Positions 1-11,300 of a stretch of DNA of 64,000 bases are shown here, in pieces. The position numbers and the translations under genes are program-made. Source of the stretch: Perlabentimonas gracilis (lineage in GTDB: Bacteria; Bacteroidota; Bacteroidia; Bacteroidales; Tenuifilaceae). Numbering within the stretch: position 1 is the stretch's first letter; each line of letters starts with the position of its first letter. The DNA is taken from positions 1-64,000 of the forward strand of contig NZ_JAANIG010000024.1 in the NCBI RefSeq assembly GCF_011174675.1, read 5' to 3'. The notes beneath the pieces were generated by a model, which was given only the letters and a program-made list of their open reading frames with translations, had not been told where the DNA came from and searched no databases.

Positions 1-11
1 ATCAAGGCTAC

Positions 12-98
12 GCCTGCCTCGCACGAAAAACTACGCTTGCAGGCGGAAAAAATCTGAACTCGCACCTCCTACGTCGGTGCTCAAACAGCAGATTTTTT
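12..98. repeat. Consecutive hairpins in gene-free left edge
   Basis: The first 230 bases hold no recognisable gene. Two inverted repeats are visible. GCCTGC at 12-17 pairs with GCAGGC at 39-44. AAAAAATCTG at 47-56 pairs with CAGATTTTTT at 89-98 and encloses GCACC (62-66) and GGTGC (76-80). These look like dispersed intergenic palindromes or the end of an element that lies to the left; no function is assigned. Confidence 0.4.
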
Positions 99-225
99 TT
101 ACCGACTGCTGCACTTGTTTTTCGGCTCACCAGCCAATGCCAGAGGGAAAACGAATCATATTCTAAATTCGAGTTTTTCAGCAGACCCTATGTATAAGGT
201 ATTGCTCGCATAGTAAATATTTACG

Positions 226-260
226 AAAAAGCCCCGATGGGTGAAATCCTTCATCGGGGC
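226..260 (-). terminator. Rho-independent terminator of the Xaa-Pro aminopeptidase gene
   Basis: The bases at 231-239 and 252-260 form a GC-rich stem (GCCCCGATG with CATCGGGGC). On the minus strand it is followed by a run of T (226-230). It lies 23 bases past the stop codon of the leftward peptidase gene. Confidence 0.7.
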
Positions 261-282
261 TTTGAGGGGTTTGTGTTATGGG

Positions 283-1677
283 TTATCCTTTGCCCACAAT
301 ATTTTCTATCTCCTCGATGGTTACAGGGATACGTTTGGCTCCAAGAATTCTCGAACCGTTATCAGTAATCAAAATATCATCCTCGAGCCTAATGCCTCCA
401 AAGCCGATGTACTCCATGGCCTTATCGTAGTTAATAAAGGAGCTGTTAATCTTTTCGCTCTTCCACTTCTCAATTAGGGCAGGAACGAAGTAGATGCCGG
501 GCTCAACGGTTAGCACAAAACCAGATTGCAATCTGCGCCCAAGGCGAAGAAAGGCCGTCCCAAACTGATCGATTCGAGAAATTTCATCGTCGTATCCAAC
601 ATAATTTTCGCCCAGATCCTCCATATCGTGAACATCGAGACCCATCATATGGCCAAGGCCGTGGGGAAAGAACATGGCGTGTGCACCATTGGCTACCGCC
701 TCATCCACATCGCCCTTCATAATACCCAAATTCTTAAGGCCAGCGGTGATCACCTTGGCGGTTTCCAGATGGATACTCTGGTTGGTTACGCCGGGCTTGC
801 TAAGTTCAATACCCTTATTAAGCGCATCGAGTACAATGCTGTAGATATCCTTTTGAACGGGGGTAAACTTGCCATCCACAGGGAAGGTTCGGGTGTTATC
901 CGATGCGTAGTGCGAGGTAATTTCGGCACCAGCGTCGGTTAGCAGCATACGTCCCGATGTGAGAATTTGCGAGTGATCATGGTTATGCAGCGTTTCGCCA
1001 TTCTGCGATAGTATGATTGGGAAAGAGGTCATATACCCCTTACCAATGGCAATTCCCTCGATGGCACCCACCAACTCCTGCTCTGGGACACCTGCTTTTG
1101 CAAGTCGCATGGCAGTAGTATGCATAAGGTAACCCACGTCGCAGGCCTTATCCAGCTCGGCAATCTCAACAGGCTCTTTAATTGAGCGGAGAGAAACCAC
1201 GGCCTTTACAAGCTCAGTTGAAGCGTACTGCCCCACCAAGGCAGGGCTAATGCCCATAAGCCTGTCGATCATTAGGATATTCTCGGCACGGTATTGGGGT
1301 AGGAAGTGGATTTTACGGCCATTCCGAATGGCGCGCTGAAGGGTTGAGGCAAGTTCCTTCATGGGGTGGGTGCAGGGTATGCCAACGCTCTGCCCCAGTT
1401 CGTTTACGCTGGGTTGTGGCCCCATCCATATTATATCGTCGAGGTCGAAGTCGTTGCCATACAGGCAGTCCTTACCCTCCTCAATATCAATAACACCGAC
1501 AAAACCGGGCAGATCCAATCCGAAGAAGTATAGGAAGTTACTATCCTGCCTAAAGCGGTAGGTGTTTTTGGGGTAGTTCATGGGCGACTCGCTGTTGCCA
1601 GTGATCAGGATTAGCCCCGAGCGGATCTTCTTCCTTAGGTTCAATCGGCGATTGATATAAACTTGCTTGTCAAACAT
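283..1677 (-). CDS. Xaa-Pro aminopeptidase (M24B family)
   Basis: This 464-residue cytosolic metallopeptidase should remove N-terminal residues that precede proline. It has an N-terminal creatinase-like domain (about residues 1-170) and a C-terminal pita-bread domain. All five metal ligands of family M24 are visible: Asp near 248 (TDAGAE), Asp near 258 (SDNTRTFP), His near 337 (HGLGHMMG), Glu near 391 (VEPGIY) and Glu near 432 (RLEDD). An ATG ten codons upstream (1707) is in frame, but family members start at MFDKQVY, so 1677 is preferred. The gene is monocistronic, with a terminator just downstream. Length and motifs fit Bacteroidota PepP-like enzymes. Confidence 0.93.
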   Translation of the reverse strand: MFDKQVYINRRLNLRKKIRSGLILITGNSESPMNYPKNTYRFRQDSNFLYFFGLDLPGFVGVIDIEEGKDCLYGNDFDLDDIIWMGPQPSVNELGQSVGIPCTHPMKELASTLQRAIRNGRKIHFLPQYRAENILMIDRLMGISPALVGQYASTELVKAVVSLRSIKEPVEIAELDKACDVGYLMHTTAMRLAKAGVPEQELVGAIEGIAIGKGYMTSFPIILSQNGETLHNHDHSQILTSGRMLLTDAGAEITSHYASDNTRTFPVDGKFTPVQKDIYSIVLDALNKGIELSKPGVTNQSIHLETAKVITAGLKNLGIMKGDVDEAVANGAHAMFFPHGLGHMMGLDVHDMEDLGENYVGYDDEISRIDQFGTAFLRLGRRLQSGFVLTVEPGIYFVPALIEKWKSEKINSSFINYDKAMEYIGFGGIRLEDDILITDNGSRILGAKRIPVTIEEIENIVGKG

Positions 1678-1860
1678 ATTGATAGTTTTTATGATTAGTA
1701 CATACAAAAATTCTAATGGGTCTTAAAGGTAAAGCCTTTTTTTGGTTAACACAAAAACCTTTGTCATGTTGAGAAGGAATGGCTGTTAAAAAGGGTTAAG
1801 GGAGGGGGGGGTGTGGGGTAAAGAAAGTTTGGGAAGTGCCTAGAGTTAATAAAGTGTCTA

Positions 1861-1998
1861 AAGTAGGAAGTCGGAAGACGCCTGTCTCGTAAACCGTTAG
1901 GTTGACGAGAGAAGTAGGAAGTTGGAAGTAGGACGTCCGACAACCGAAGACGGAGAAACCTGTCATGGTCCGTAGGATATGACAGCGTTTTTTTAGTG
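1861..1998. repeat. Structured intergenic repeats
   Basis: The 721 bases between the peptidase and the giant surface-protein gene hold no credible gene. They contain an imperfect 17-base direct repeat (AAGTAGGAAGTCGGAAG at 1861-1877 and, with one change, at 1912-1928). A hairpin lies between the copies (TCTCGT 1885-1890 with ACGAGA 1905-1910). A terminator-like hairpin follows (CTGTCAT 1960-1966 with ATGACAG 1979-1985, then a T run), although no rightward gene precedes it. The segment 1946-1966 recurs with one base missing at 26268-26287, so this is a dispersed repeat family. Confidence 0.5.
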
Positions 1999-2344
1999 AA
2001 TAAGTAGGGCTAATGCTATGAGAGAATAAAGTTAAAAATCCAACGTCTGAAAGTCGAAAGACAGAAGTCGGTAATCAGTGACAGGAGGGAAGATGGTTTA
2101 TATGGCAGTATGTTAAGAGGATAGGGGAGGGTGATGTAAACTTGCCTATCGGCGGATAAATCTGTAATAGCCTAAGGATCATATCAGCGTTTATTTGATG
2201 TGGTAATTGGTTCTCAAAAGTTGCGTCCCCTTTGGTTTCAGGCCTGCTTTCTGAGGCCAAGCTGTCGACTGTTCTGTGATTGAGTTTCGGGTGCTGAGTT
2301 TATCTTCTGCAGACAGACACGCGGTGAATTTTCCCCCGTATCAA

Positions 2345-2377
2345 TAAAAAAGGCCTGAGCAAATGCCCAAGCCTTTT
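2345..2377 (-). terminator. Terminator of the giant surface-protein gene
   Basis: A ten-base-pair stem (2351-2360 with 2365-2374, including two G-T pairs) closes a four-base loop. On the minus strand a T run follows (2345-2350). It begins 22 bases after the stop codon at 2399, so the gene ends here by design and is not cut off by an insertion. Confidence 0.7.
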
Positions 2378-2398
2378 ATATATCAATACTAATTGGTT

Positions 2399-5300
2399 TT
2401 ACATCCCGTGGGTATTGGGTATATGGTATTGGGGGCCGGTTTCGGGGGTTTTCCAAACGGTGACAGCCGGTTGACTTGCCTCAGGAACAGGTTCACTCTC
2501 GCAACCATATTCATCAGTTATTACGACTCTATATTTATAAGTTGTACTAGGAGGAATGGAAACACCATCCCATACAGGTGTAACATTGCGTTTAAAAGGA
2601 TTTGTTGTTACAACAGTTTGATCAAGAGTCTCAACAGGGTTGGTATCTAGGTCATGTAAAATCTCTAAGCTAAAGTTACCCGTATAAACCGTATAGTTAA
2701 TGTTGAGTTCAGCGGGATCGCCCTCGCAAATTGTGGTAGATAAGTCACCTTCGGTATCGCTTAGACTTACCCAGTTTACAACTGGATTGAGATAAACATT
2801 AGCTGTAAAATCAGTTGAGAAATCCTCGCAACCCAAATTGTAAGCCCTAACGTAGAAAACAGTAGTAGTTGTTAACTCTGGTGTTGTAAGTGTTATTGAC
2901 CCTCCATCCCCAGCAATTGTTGCACCAACAGGAGTCCCACTGCTCATTAACTGGTAGGTAATACCTACTTCAGAGTTTTCAACAACTATATCTACATTCG
3001 ACCCGGCACAAACACCCGCGGTGTAGTTTTGAAGAGTTGGCTGGGTAGGCTTTTCGTAAACAACAAAATTCCTTGTGTCAGACCCCTGAGTGGCTGTTGT
3101 TCCTACCCTTTCCTCAACAGTTATTGAACCATTTCCAACACTGCTCCATTCTACCTCAATGCTGTTGCCTCCCTGGGCTACGGTTCTCCAGTTATTATAA
3201 TCAGCAGTATTGCATGTGCCACCAGTAACATTCCACCTATATTGGTTTCCAGCATTGCTTGTAGTTTGATAGGTAATAGTTACTCCTTCACACAAATTAC
3301 CTTCTGTGGGAGAAATCTCGGGAGAAGGAACGTTAAGAACAGTTATTAGTTGTTCCGCTTGTGCTGAACATCCATTGGTCATTGTTTCAACAACCCTTAG
3401 GGTAAAGTCATTTGTGGTTGAACCAAAAGTTATATTTGTGGATGCGTTACCTGGTGTTGCAATTGTACCCCCACCGGGTATATCTACCCACGACCAGAGG
3501 TAAGTGTTGCCGTTATCGGGCGTAGAGTAAATCCTAGTTTCGTTTACTCCAACAGTTGTTGGGCCTGTTATTGTTGGTTTATCTGTTTGTAACACTGTAA
3601 TGGTAACGGTACCGGGGTTTATTACGCCCGGATTGCTTGCGTCTGATACTGAGACAAGCTCAACTACATGGACTCCCTGACCAAAGTCAGATCCACGGAT
3701 CTGAATATTATATGGAGATGCATTAATATTGTTCTCAGTGAGTGTAGTTGCTCCAACCCTATATGATAGACTCCAAGGTGCAACACCAGTTAGCTCAACA
3801 GGTATTGTAACAGTTTGCTCGTTATCGCAAACTTCTTGGGGCGATGTATCTGTAATTGCTGCTGTTACTCCAATTGCTCCAATTGAGAATATGTAGTCAT
3901 CCTGAGTAACGGGTGATGTGGTTGATACTATTCCAGAGGTAGCTGTTCCGCTTACGTTTTGCCCTCTAGCAGTCCAAATCCCTGGCGAACCATTTTCGAA
4001 TTCAACAACCCTTAAATTTGGCCTAAGCGTCGCATTGGTGGTGTATGCAGGTAGTGAGGCTGCATCCCATCGCAATCTTATGTTTGCTGTTCCACTACCA
4101 GGACGATCAACAACCCAGTACTCATTATTACTTACTACGGTAAGAGCACCGTCCAAATTCTCACTGGCAGTTGGGTATGTTGGATCTGGGTTACTGTTAA
4201 AGTATGTTGCTGTCCAGTATTCTGGAGACGAAGCCGCCGAAACATTTGTAAGAATAATCCGACCTAGACGCCCACCATTGCCAACAGGGAAATTAAACGA
4301 TTGGCCATTTATGATTCTTTTACTCAAAGGACCATCAACATACGAAGCTGAACTCCCCCCCGAAACTGCTATAGACGCATTGGTGTTAGTTAGCCGAACC
4401 TCTTTGCCTAAGGCAGATTTTAACACCCCATTGGTTAGGGTTAACCTGCGGGCAATATCAATTCCAGAGTTACCAGCAATCTCTGCACCATCACCAGTGT
4501 TAACCATCGTAAGGTTATAGAATGATTCCCTTGCAGTAACATTTATATTCTGGAGCGTGCTGCCTTCGAAGAAAACAGTACCTGTTCCTGGAATAAACGA
4601 ATTTGTACTGATATTCTCATTTATCCAACTTCCTGATATGTATAGATTTTTGTTGTGTAGCGTATTATTAAGTCGTGTCCCATTGCGTATGGTTAAGTTC
4701 CCAAGTACCCTCATATTTTCAGCACTCATATTTTTTTGCCCTGTTCCAGAGAAGATTACGTTTTGATAGGGTTTGTAAATATTCCCAGGCTTTAGTGGAA
4801 GCGATGCCGTATTACTACCCATAAATTCAACGGTAGTTCCAGTGGTCTCAAAAAATTCGTCAAAAGAACCGCCAGGAAATACAAAGAATCCATCAACTGT
4901 TGAGGTAATATCTATTTTGCCAGTACCGAAAACCGTTCCCAAATCGTGGAACACAGTATTTCCACAAGTTAGGGTGCCAATAACCTCAACAGATACGCTG
5001 TAGGCACCATCTTGATTAAGGGTCATAGTATGGTTTTCCTGAATAAAAACAGGGTTACCATTAGGTGCTTGAGTAGCAACAGCACCTGAGGGGCTTCCAA
5101 CTAGCCAGTCACTAGGTGTAAACCAACTTCCATTTACATTTCGGCTATAATAAGTTTCTAATGGAGGGGTAAAATTATCGGCTTCACCAGCAGTAAAGTC
5201 ACCCGAAAGGTAGCCCACATTAGTAATCGAAAAGCTGTTCAAACCACTATTAACTATACCCGGTTTTCCCACATCGTTATTGCCCAAATCGAACCATCTA

Positions 5301-8300
5301 TATTCATGGATTTTGTATAATCCAACCACATAGTTAGCAACTGTGGGCTTAGCATCATTTGAGTCGTAGGTGTAGCTATGCGTAAGAGTTAGGTTTGAAT
5401 CGAACCCTGTTGAATCAACTTTCCAGTAGTATGCCAGTTCATTCTCCGAAGGGGTAACAACAGCAGGGTGACGTCGGTTGATGGGTCTAACTGTTATTGT
5501 ACCAGCTGCTCCAATACTAGATATATTGTAACTGGCAGGTGTGTATTTACCCGAAACACCAATTGGAAAGGTAAAACTACTTGCTCCTGTGAATACTTTG
5601 CGTACCCCCTGATCGCTTAATACACCATTCAGAATAAGCATTCTTGTTTTATCGGGTGTACCACCTATTGAGGCATTCTGTCCAAAAACCAGGTTATAAT
5701 CGTCGATGTAAATACTCCCGTTAGTGAACGTTAAGCGTCCTGTTATGGTAGCATTATTTTGGAGTGATGCACCAGAAGTATTGTTAAGTATAATATTACC
5801 ATAGGTGCCACCTACCCCATTGAGGTTTTGGTTTTGTGTGCCAATGAGGTTTAATCCCCCATCAACTGTGCTGCTTGTATGTGTTGATGTATTGGTGATG
5901 TTACCCACCACCGAAATGGTGTTGCCACCATCATTCAGAATACCTGTGGATAGATTTAAGTTACCATTCACCCTAAGAGAAGAGTTTGGTTGTAGAGAAA
6001 CTGTACCCTCTGAGGCAAAGGTGAGGTTTGCAAAGTTTGTAAGGTTTGTTCCATTCCCAACAATGTTTTGCGTTCCCGATCCATTGAATGTTACGGTTTG
6101 GGTAGATGAACCAGCAAGAAACCCTCCATTCCCAATCCCCGCCGAGGCGTTATTGTTATTATTGGTAAAACTTCCTCCAATACTTAGGTTTAAACCATTA
6201 GCATTGAACTGTGAATTACCATTAATAGTTAAATTATTTAGGATTGATAAGGCAAGTACCTCGTTTTGTAGGATTTGATCGGATCCCACAGCTCCAACAC
6301 TTACATTCCAAAGCGGAGAGGAACTGCTTAGTCTAAAGGTGTGATTAGCGGTAGAACCATTTAAGCCCATTTGCAACGTTCCGCCTGTTACCAATGAAGA
6401 ATCGGGACGGATGTATATATCGCCGAAAGCTGTTCCATTAACCGAAGGCCTGTCGAACTCAAGTGTACCTCCACTTATGGAAAAGAGGCTGTTTGTGTTG
6501 GCTATCTCAATTAATCCCCTGGTGTTAATTCTACTTTTTCCATAAATAGTGGTTGTACCTCCAGATTGAATGTAGTTTAGTGAGCCACTTGAAATGGTGG
6601 TGGGCCTGCGGATTTGACCATTCACGGAAAGATTACCACCTTCGACTACAATTTCGGGAGTCCCAGCAGCAGCATATTCAATACTATTGTTATTAGATGT
6701 GGCTGGGTTACCAATAAACATATTTCCCCCAAGAACCTCAAGTTTTCCTGCAAGTATTAGGTTACCCGTGCCATAGGCTACCCTAACATCTCCATTCTGT
6801 ACAGATAGGGCGGCTGTAGAGGGAATGCTAAACGATGTACCTCCATCGGTTATGGTTACTGTAAGCCCCTCTTTATTCACTCTGAATGTACCATTTGTAA
6901 GGGTTAGAAACGGGTTGGTTACACCTGTCGTTATATCCGACTCTAGCGTGACAACAGGTGTAGCATCATTCCCTTTATCAACGGTAATATCGTAAAAGTT
7001 ATAGGTTGTTCCACTCCCGGCAATTAATGCGTTATTGGTTCCTTTGAATACAGCGGAAACTCGACTATCTGTTTGATGAAGATTGAATGTCCCCTCATTG
7101 TTTATATCACCGTGAAGTTCAAGTGTATGGGTTGTGTTTGCTGCTGTTGCTCTTACCCTAAATGTAGCCCCATTACTTACATTAATATCGCCTTGTATTC
7201 TCAACGTTTTCGAGGGTGTCCCATTCATTATGATAAAGGTTCCCGACTCAACGTTAAAATTCCCGAGAACATTCAGTGTGGTCCAATTACTGCCTGTATT
7301 TGTCCTTGCCGATTGGACACTCCCCTTTACAGTTATATTATCGTGTATGGTTAAGTTTAAATCGGGTAGGTTAACAATATTTCCCTGATGGTTAAGTATT
7401 AGGTTGTTGAACTGGTTAAGAGCAAGTCCACTTCCAGATATGGTTGGGATATCAATTTGTCCAGCATTTGAATAGAACTCAACCGTCCCCCCATTTGATC
7501 CAATAAACTCGCCAAAATCTCCCGCAGGAAAATAGTTACTGCTGGAAATACGCAGAGTTCCTGCTCCAGCAACTGTTTCCTCTGGTATTGCCGCAAAGTT
7601 ATGACCCTGAGTGATTCCCAAGTCGAGCATTGAACCCTCGGCAATAAAAAGTGCACCCGATTCTTCGTTAGGAGTTTGAATTGTAACGGTGTGGTTATGG
7701 GTATCGTCGCCAATAATAACAATTGTATTGGGGCCAGGAACACCGTCACCACCGGGTTCTCCCACGCCAACTGCCGACCAAGTACTTGGCGTGTCCCAGA
7801 ATGTTGGTGTGCTACTGCTGTATAGAATTGGAATTGCCTGAAATGCTAAGGATTCACCAGCAGTATACTCGCCACTGCCAGCCGACTGGTTTGCAAAGGT
7901 TATTCGGTTATTTGCTTGGTCAACCTGGTTTACATCAGGTATAGTTACCCACGAGGAACCTGAGCGGTAAACGGCTGGAATATAGTTAGCCTCATTGCCC
8001 TGCACAAAGTTGTTGGCTCCCGATGCGTTGTAAGTATAGCTATGCGTAACCGAATTTGGTGTAATACCAGAGAATCCTTCGCTAGTATTTTTCCAGTAGG
8101 TAGTAATGGCGTTGGTTGCTCCCTGAGCTAGGTAATGCCTCTCGTTAACTGGGCGCGACGTAACCGAACCCCATTGTGCTGGCGCACTGCTAAATTGGAT
8201 GTTAGCTGGCATATAGTAGTATGTACCACTAAGTTCAAAACCAAAGGGATACAAAAACTCGTTGGTGTTAGAAAAATGCTTTTTAATACCCCCATCCGAT

Positions 8301-11300
8301 GCAAGCCCATTGGTAACAACCATTTTATTGGCATTGAATACCTGATCGGTTGTGGCTGCTGTTGAGAATACCCTGCCATTGAGCCCCAGAGTAAGAGTAT
8401 TGTTCCCAATGCTAAACCGATGGTTTGAAACAAGCCTCAAATCGCCATTCACGGTCATTGGGTTAGCAAGCGTTACGCTACCCCCCGATTTGCTAATGGA
8501 AAGGTTATTGAAGCTGCCGGTTCCATTTCCTGATATGGTTTGAACTGCACCCCCGGTTAGCTCAATACGGCCAGCAGCACCAGCAGGTCTGTAATGCGTT
8601 CCGCTATTGGAGATATTTCCCGCTACGGTTATTGCCTTGGTTCCATCGCGCAGGGTGGTTCCGCTGCCCAGCTCCAAGTTACCTCTAACGGCAAGGGTTG
8701 CCTGCGTTCCGGCCAACGATAAATCCGATTCGCCACCCAGCGTTAAGTTGTTTAAGCCATTGGTAATGGTTCCGCTGTAGGTAAAGGTTTGCGGCCCGGA
8801 GCCATTGAAAATGGTGGTGTTATTTCCGGGAGAGTAAGTGGTGTTATTGTTTATGGTGAAGTTATTGCCAACCGAAACATCAACATTATTGGGGCCAGAG
8901 GTTAGTACCGCTCTGTTTTCTAGCGTTAGGTTATTTAAAACTACAAGGGGTTGTGCCGTTATTGCCTCTGGTACACGAGCGTTTGCGGTATAGGTTCTAG
9001 GTTGTGCTGAGCGGTTAGTTACGTCAGATATTATATTTAAATTCCAGAACGGAGCTCTTGAAGCAATATATGCATCACGTGCTGCTGGGACAGTTATATT
9101 GAATTCCCCCCCTGTAATACTTATGTTATTAGGATTTGCCCCTACGACATAACTAAAGTTACTCCCAGATCCACCTGCTATAGGATTTGGAGACAGGATG
9201 TTTATTGTTCCACCTGAAATTGTAAGAGTGTTGTCGGGATATGGTAGAGTAAAGGCTGCGTATATGTTCATTCCTCCTAGATTAGGAAGATTAACGGCTC
9301 TTATTGAAAGGTCTCCCCCTGACATTGTAAATGCTCCCCTGTGCGTTCCAACTTCATAGGAGGTTCTAACGCACTCAGTAGTAATACTACCATCCTCAAT
9401 AAGTAATGAAGATGTAGTTCTCATTATCAACCCCTGCTTAGAATTATCATTAAATACAGAATTACTTGAAATACGTAATCCGCCATAAATGATAAAGGCT
9501 GTACCATCAGCCGTATTCGCTTGTGCGGAATATGTAACGTTTGCACCATCGAGCCAAAGCATAGCATCCTCATCAATGTTATATACACCTGTTTCTGCTA
9601 TAGATGGTACTACAATGTTCTCACCTAATCTAAGCGTGCCTGCAAGAAGACCTAGCGCCTGAGGATTAGGTATGTTTGGGGGAGTCCCTGAGGGATCAAG
9701 GTTAGTCTTACCCCAAAGGTTAAAGAAGGCTGAATTGGTCGCATCAATATTTAGAATATAAGTCTGGTCGACCCCTTTGTTGATTTCAATTCTATAAAAA
9801 CGGGTTGGTCCATTTAACAAAACAGATTGATCAGAAGAGGGGTTGTTAAACACAACATCAACCCTGTTATTTGGATGATTATTGTCATTATAGGCTGCTG
9901 CAGTTAGATTGGTGAATTGTACATCACCGTTATTAGTAAAATCACCCTTAATAATTATTCGGTGAGCATTGTTATTTCCTGTTCCAGTATTTCCTGTTCC
10001 CAAACGAATCAAACCATTCTCACCAACCAAAACATTGCCATTAATGTTTGAGACGATTCGGGTAGTAGCAGTATTGTTGTTTACGCGGAATGTACCCTGC
10101 TGTATTGTTAAATCACCTTCAACTATAAGATTTCCAAGCAGGGTTACAGTTGTTGCTGGTGTAGATAAATTAATTATTAGATTGTTATAGTCTAATTGAT
10201 TCAGATTAAAGTTAGCATTATTATAGTACTCCACAGTACCCCCTGTTGCCGAGACAAATTCAGAAAAGTCGCCAGTAGGGAAGTTGTTTGTTTGCAGTCG
10301 CAACATACCCTGACCTTTAACCCAACCAAAATTATGACCAGTTGTTGTTCCCAAATCTAAAGTTCCACCCTCGTTAAGCTGCACGGAGAACACTGTAATG
10401 CTACCCGAAGGGTTGGTAACGGTACGCCCGTTAAGAATTACCACCCTATCGTCGGCGCCTGGTATACCGGGGCTAACCGATAGCGTTCCCGATGGGTCGG
10501 TGGTCCAGGTGGTGGCAGCAGTCCAAGGCCCTGACTGGTAAGAATAGTAAGTTCTTATAGGTTCGCGAGCAGTCCATGTTCCGCTAAGGTTTGATGCTCC
10601 AGCAACAGAAAATGAGGTTGCCCCAACAGTACCCCCGGGAACATCTAACCACTCGTCGACAGCCCAAAACTTTGCCTCGTAGTCGTTTCCCTGTACATCG
10701 CTAGCGTCAAAAGTGAAATTTATATCTGCCGAAATGCCCGAGATACCCTGAGTGCTGGTAACCCAATGCCGATTTAAATCGGTGGGATTGGTGTTGGGCG
10801 CTCGTTCACCTGCCACCCTAACGCTTACAGAACCACTACCCGTTGAGGCGAAAGAAGTTATATTCATAGGGGAATATACTGAACCCGTTCCCACAGGATA
10901 AACCATTTGAAAATCGGTGCTGCTAGCTCCTTCCTTTATTAGGCTTCCATCGCCGTCGCAAACTATCATTCGGGTTGGGCCAAAGGTGCCTGTAATAGAA
11001 GCATTGGCGTCAATGGTAAGGTTGTTGGTTCCAGCTCCCAAGCTTATATTCCCATTGGTAAGTGAAAGATTGTTGTTTACCCTAACATTGCCAAGAATGG
11101 TTTTTGTACCACCACCACTAATGGTAAGGTCTCCGTATTCTTCGGCAAGTATTTGCTGATCACCAGCAAACCCATATGTTATGGTAGATGCTGCGCCAAT
11201 TGTAACGGTGCCACCGAAAATATTAAGGTTACCCACATTATGGTTTAGGGTGCCGTTATCGTCAACCTGAAGAAAACCGTTGGCCTGTATGGTAATTGTA

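Noticed and set aside
1960-1998. Rightward terminator at 1960-1998
   Set aside because: Its shape fits, but no rightward gene lies upstream, so it is listed only as part of a repeat.
2075-2260. 61-codon minus-strand frame downstream of the giant gene
   Set aside because: No recognisable domain, lies beyond a strong terminator and in repeat-rich DNA; not a lost C-terminal sorting domain of the giant protein.
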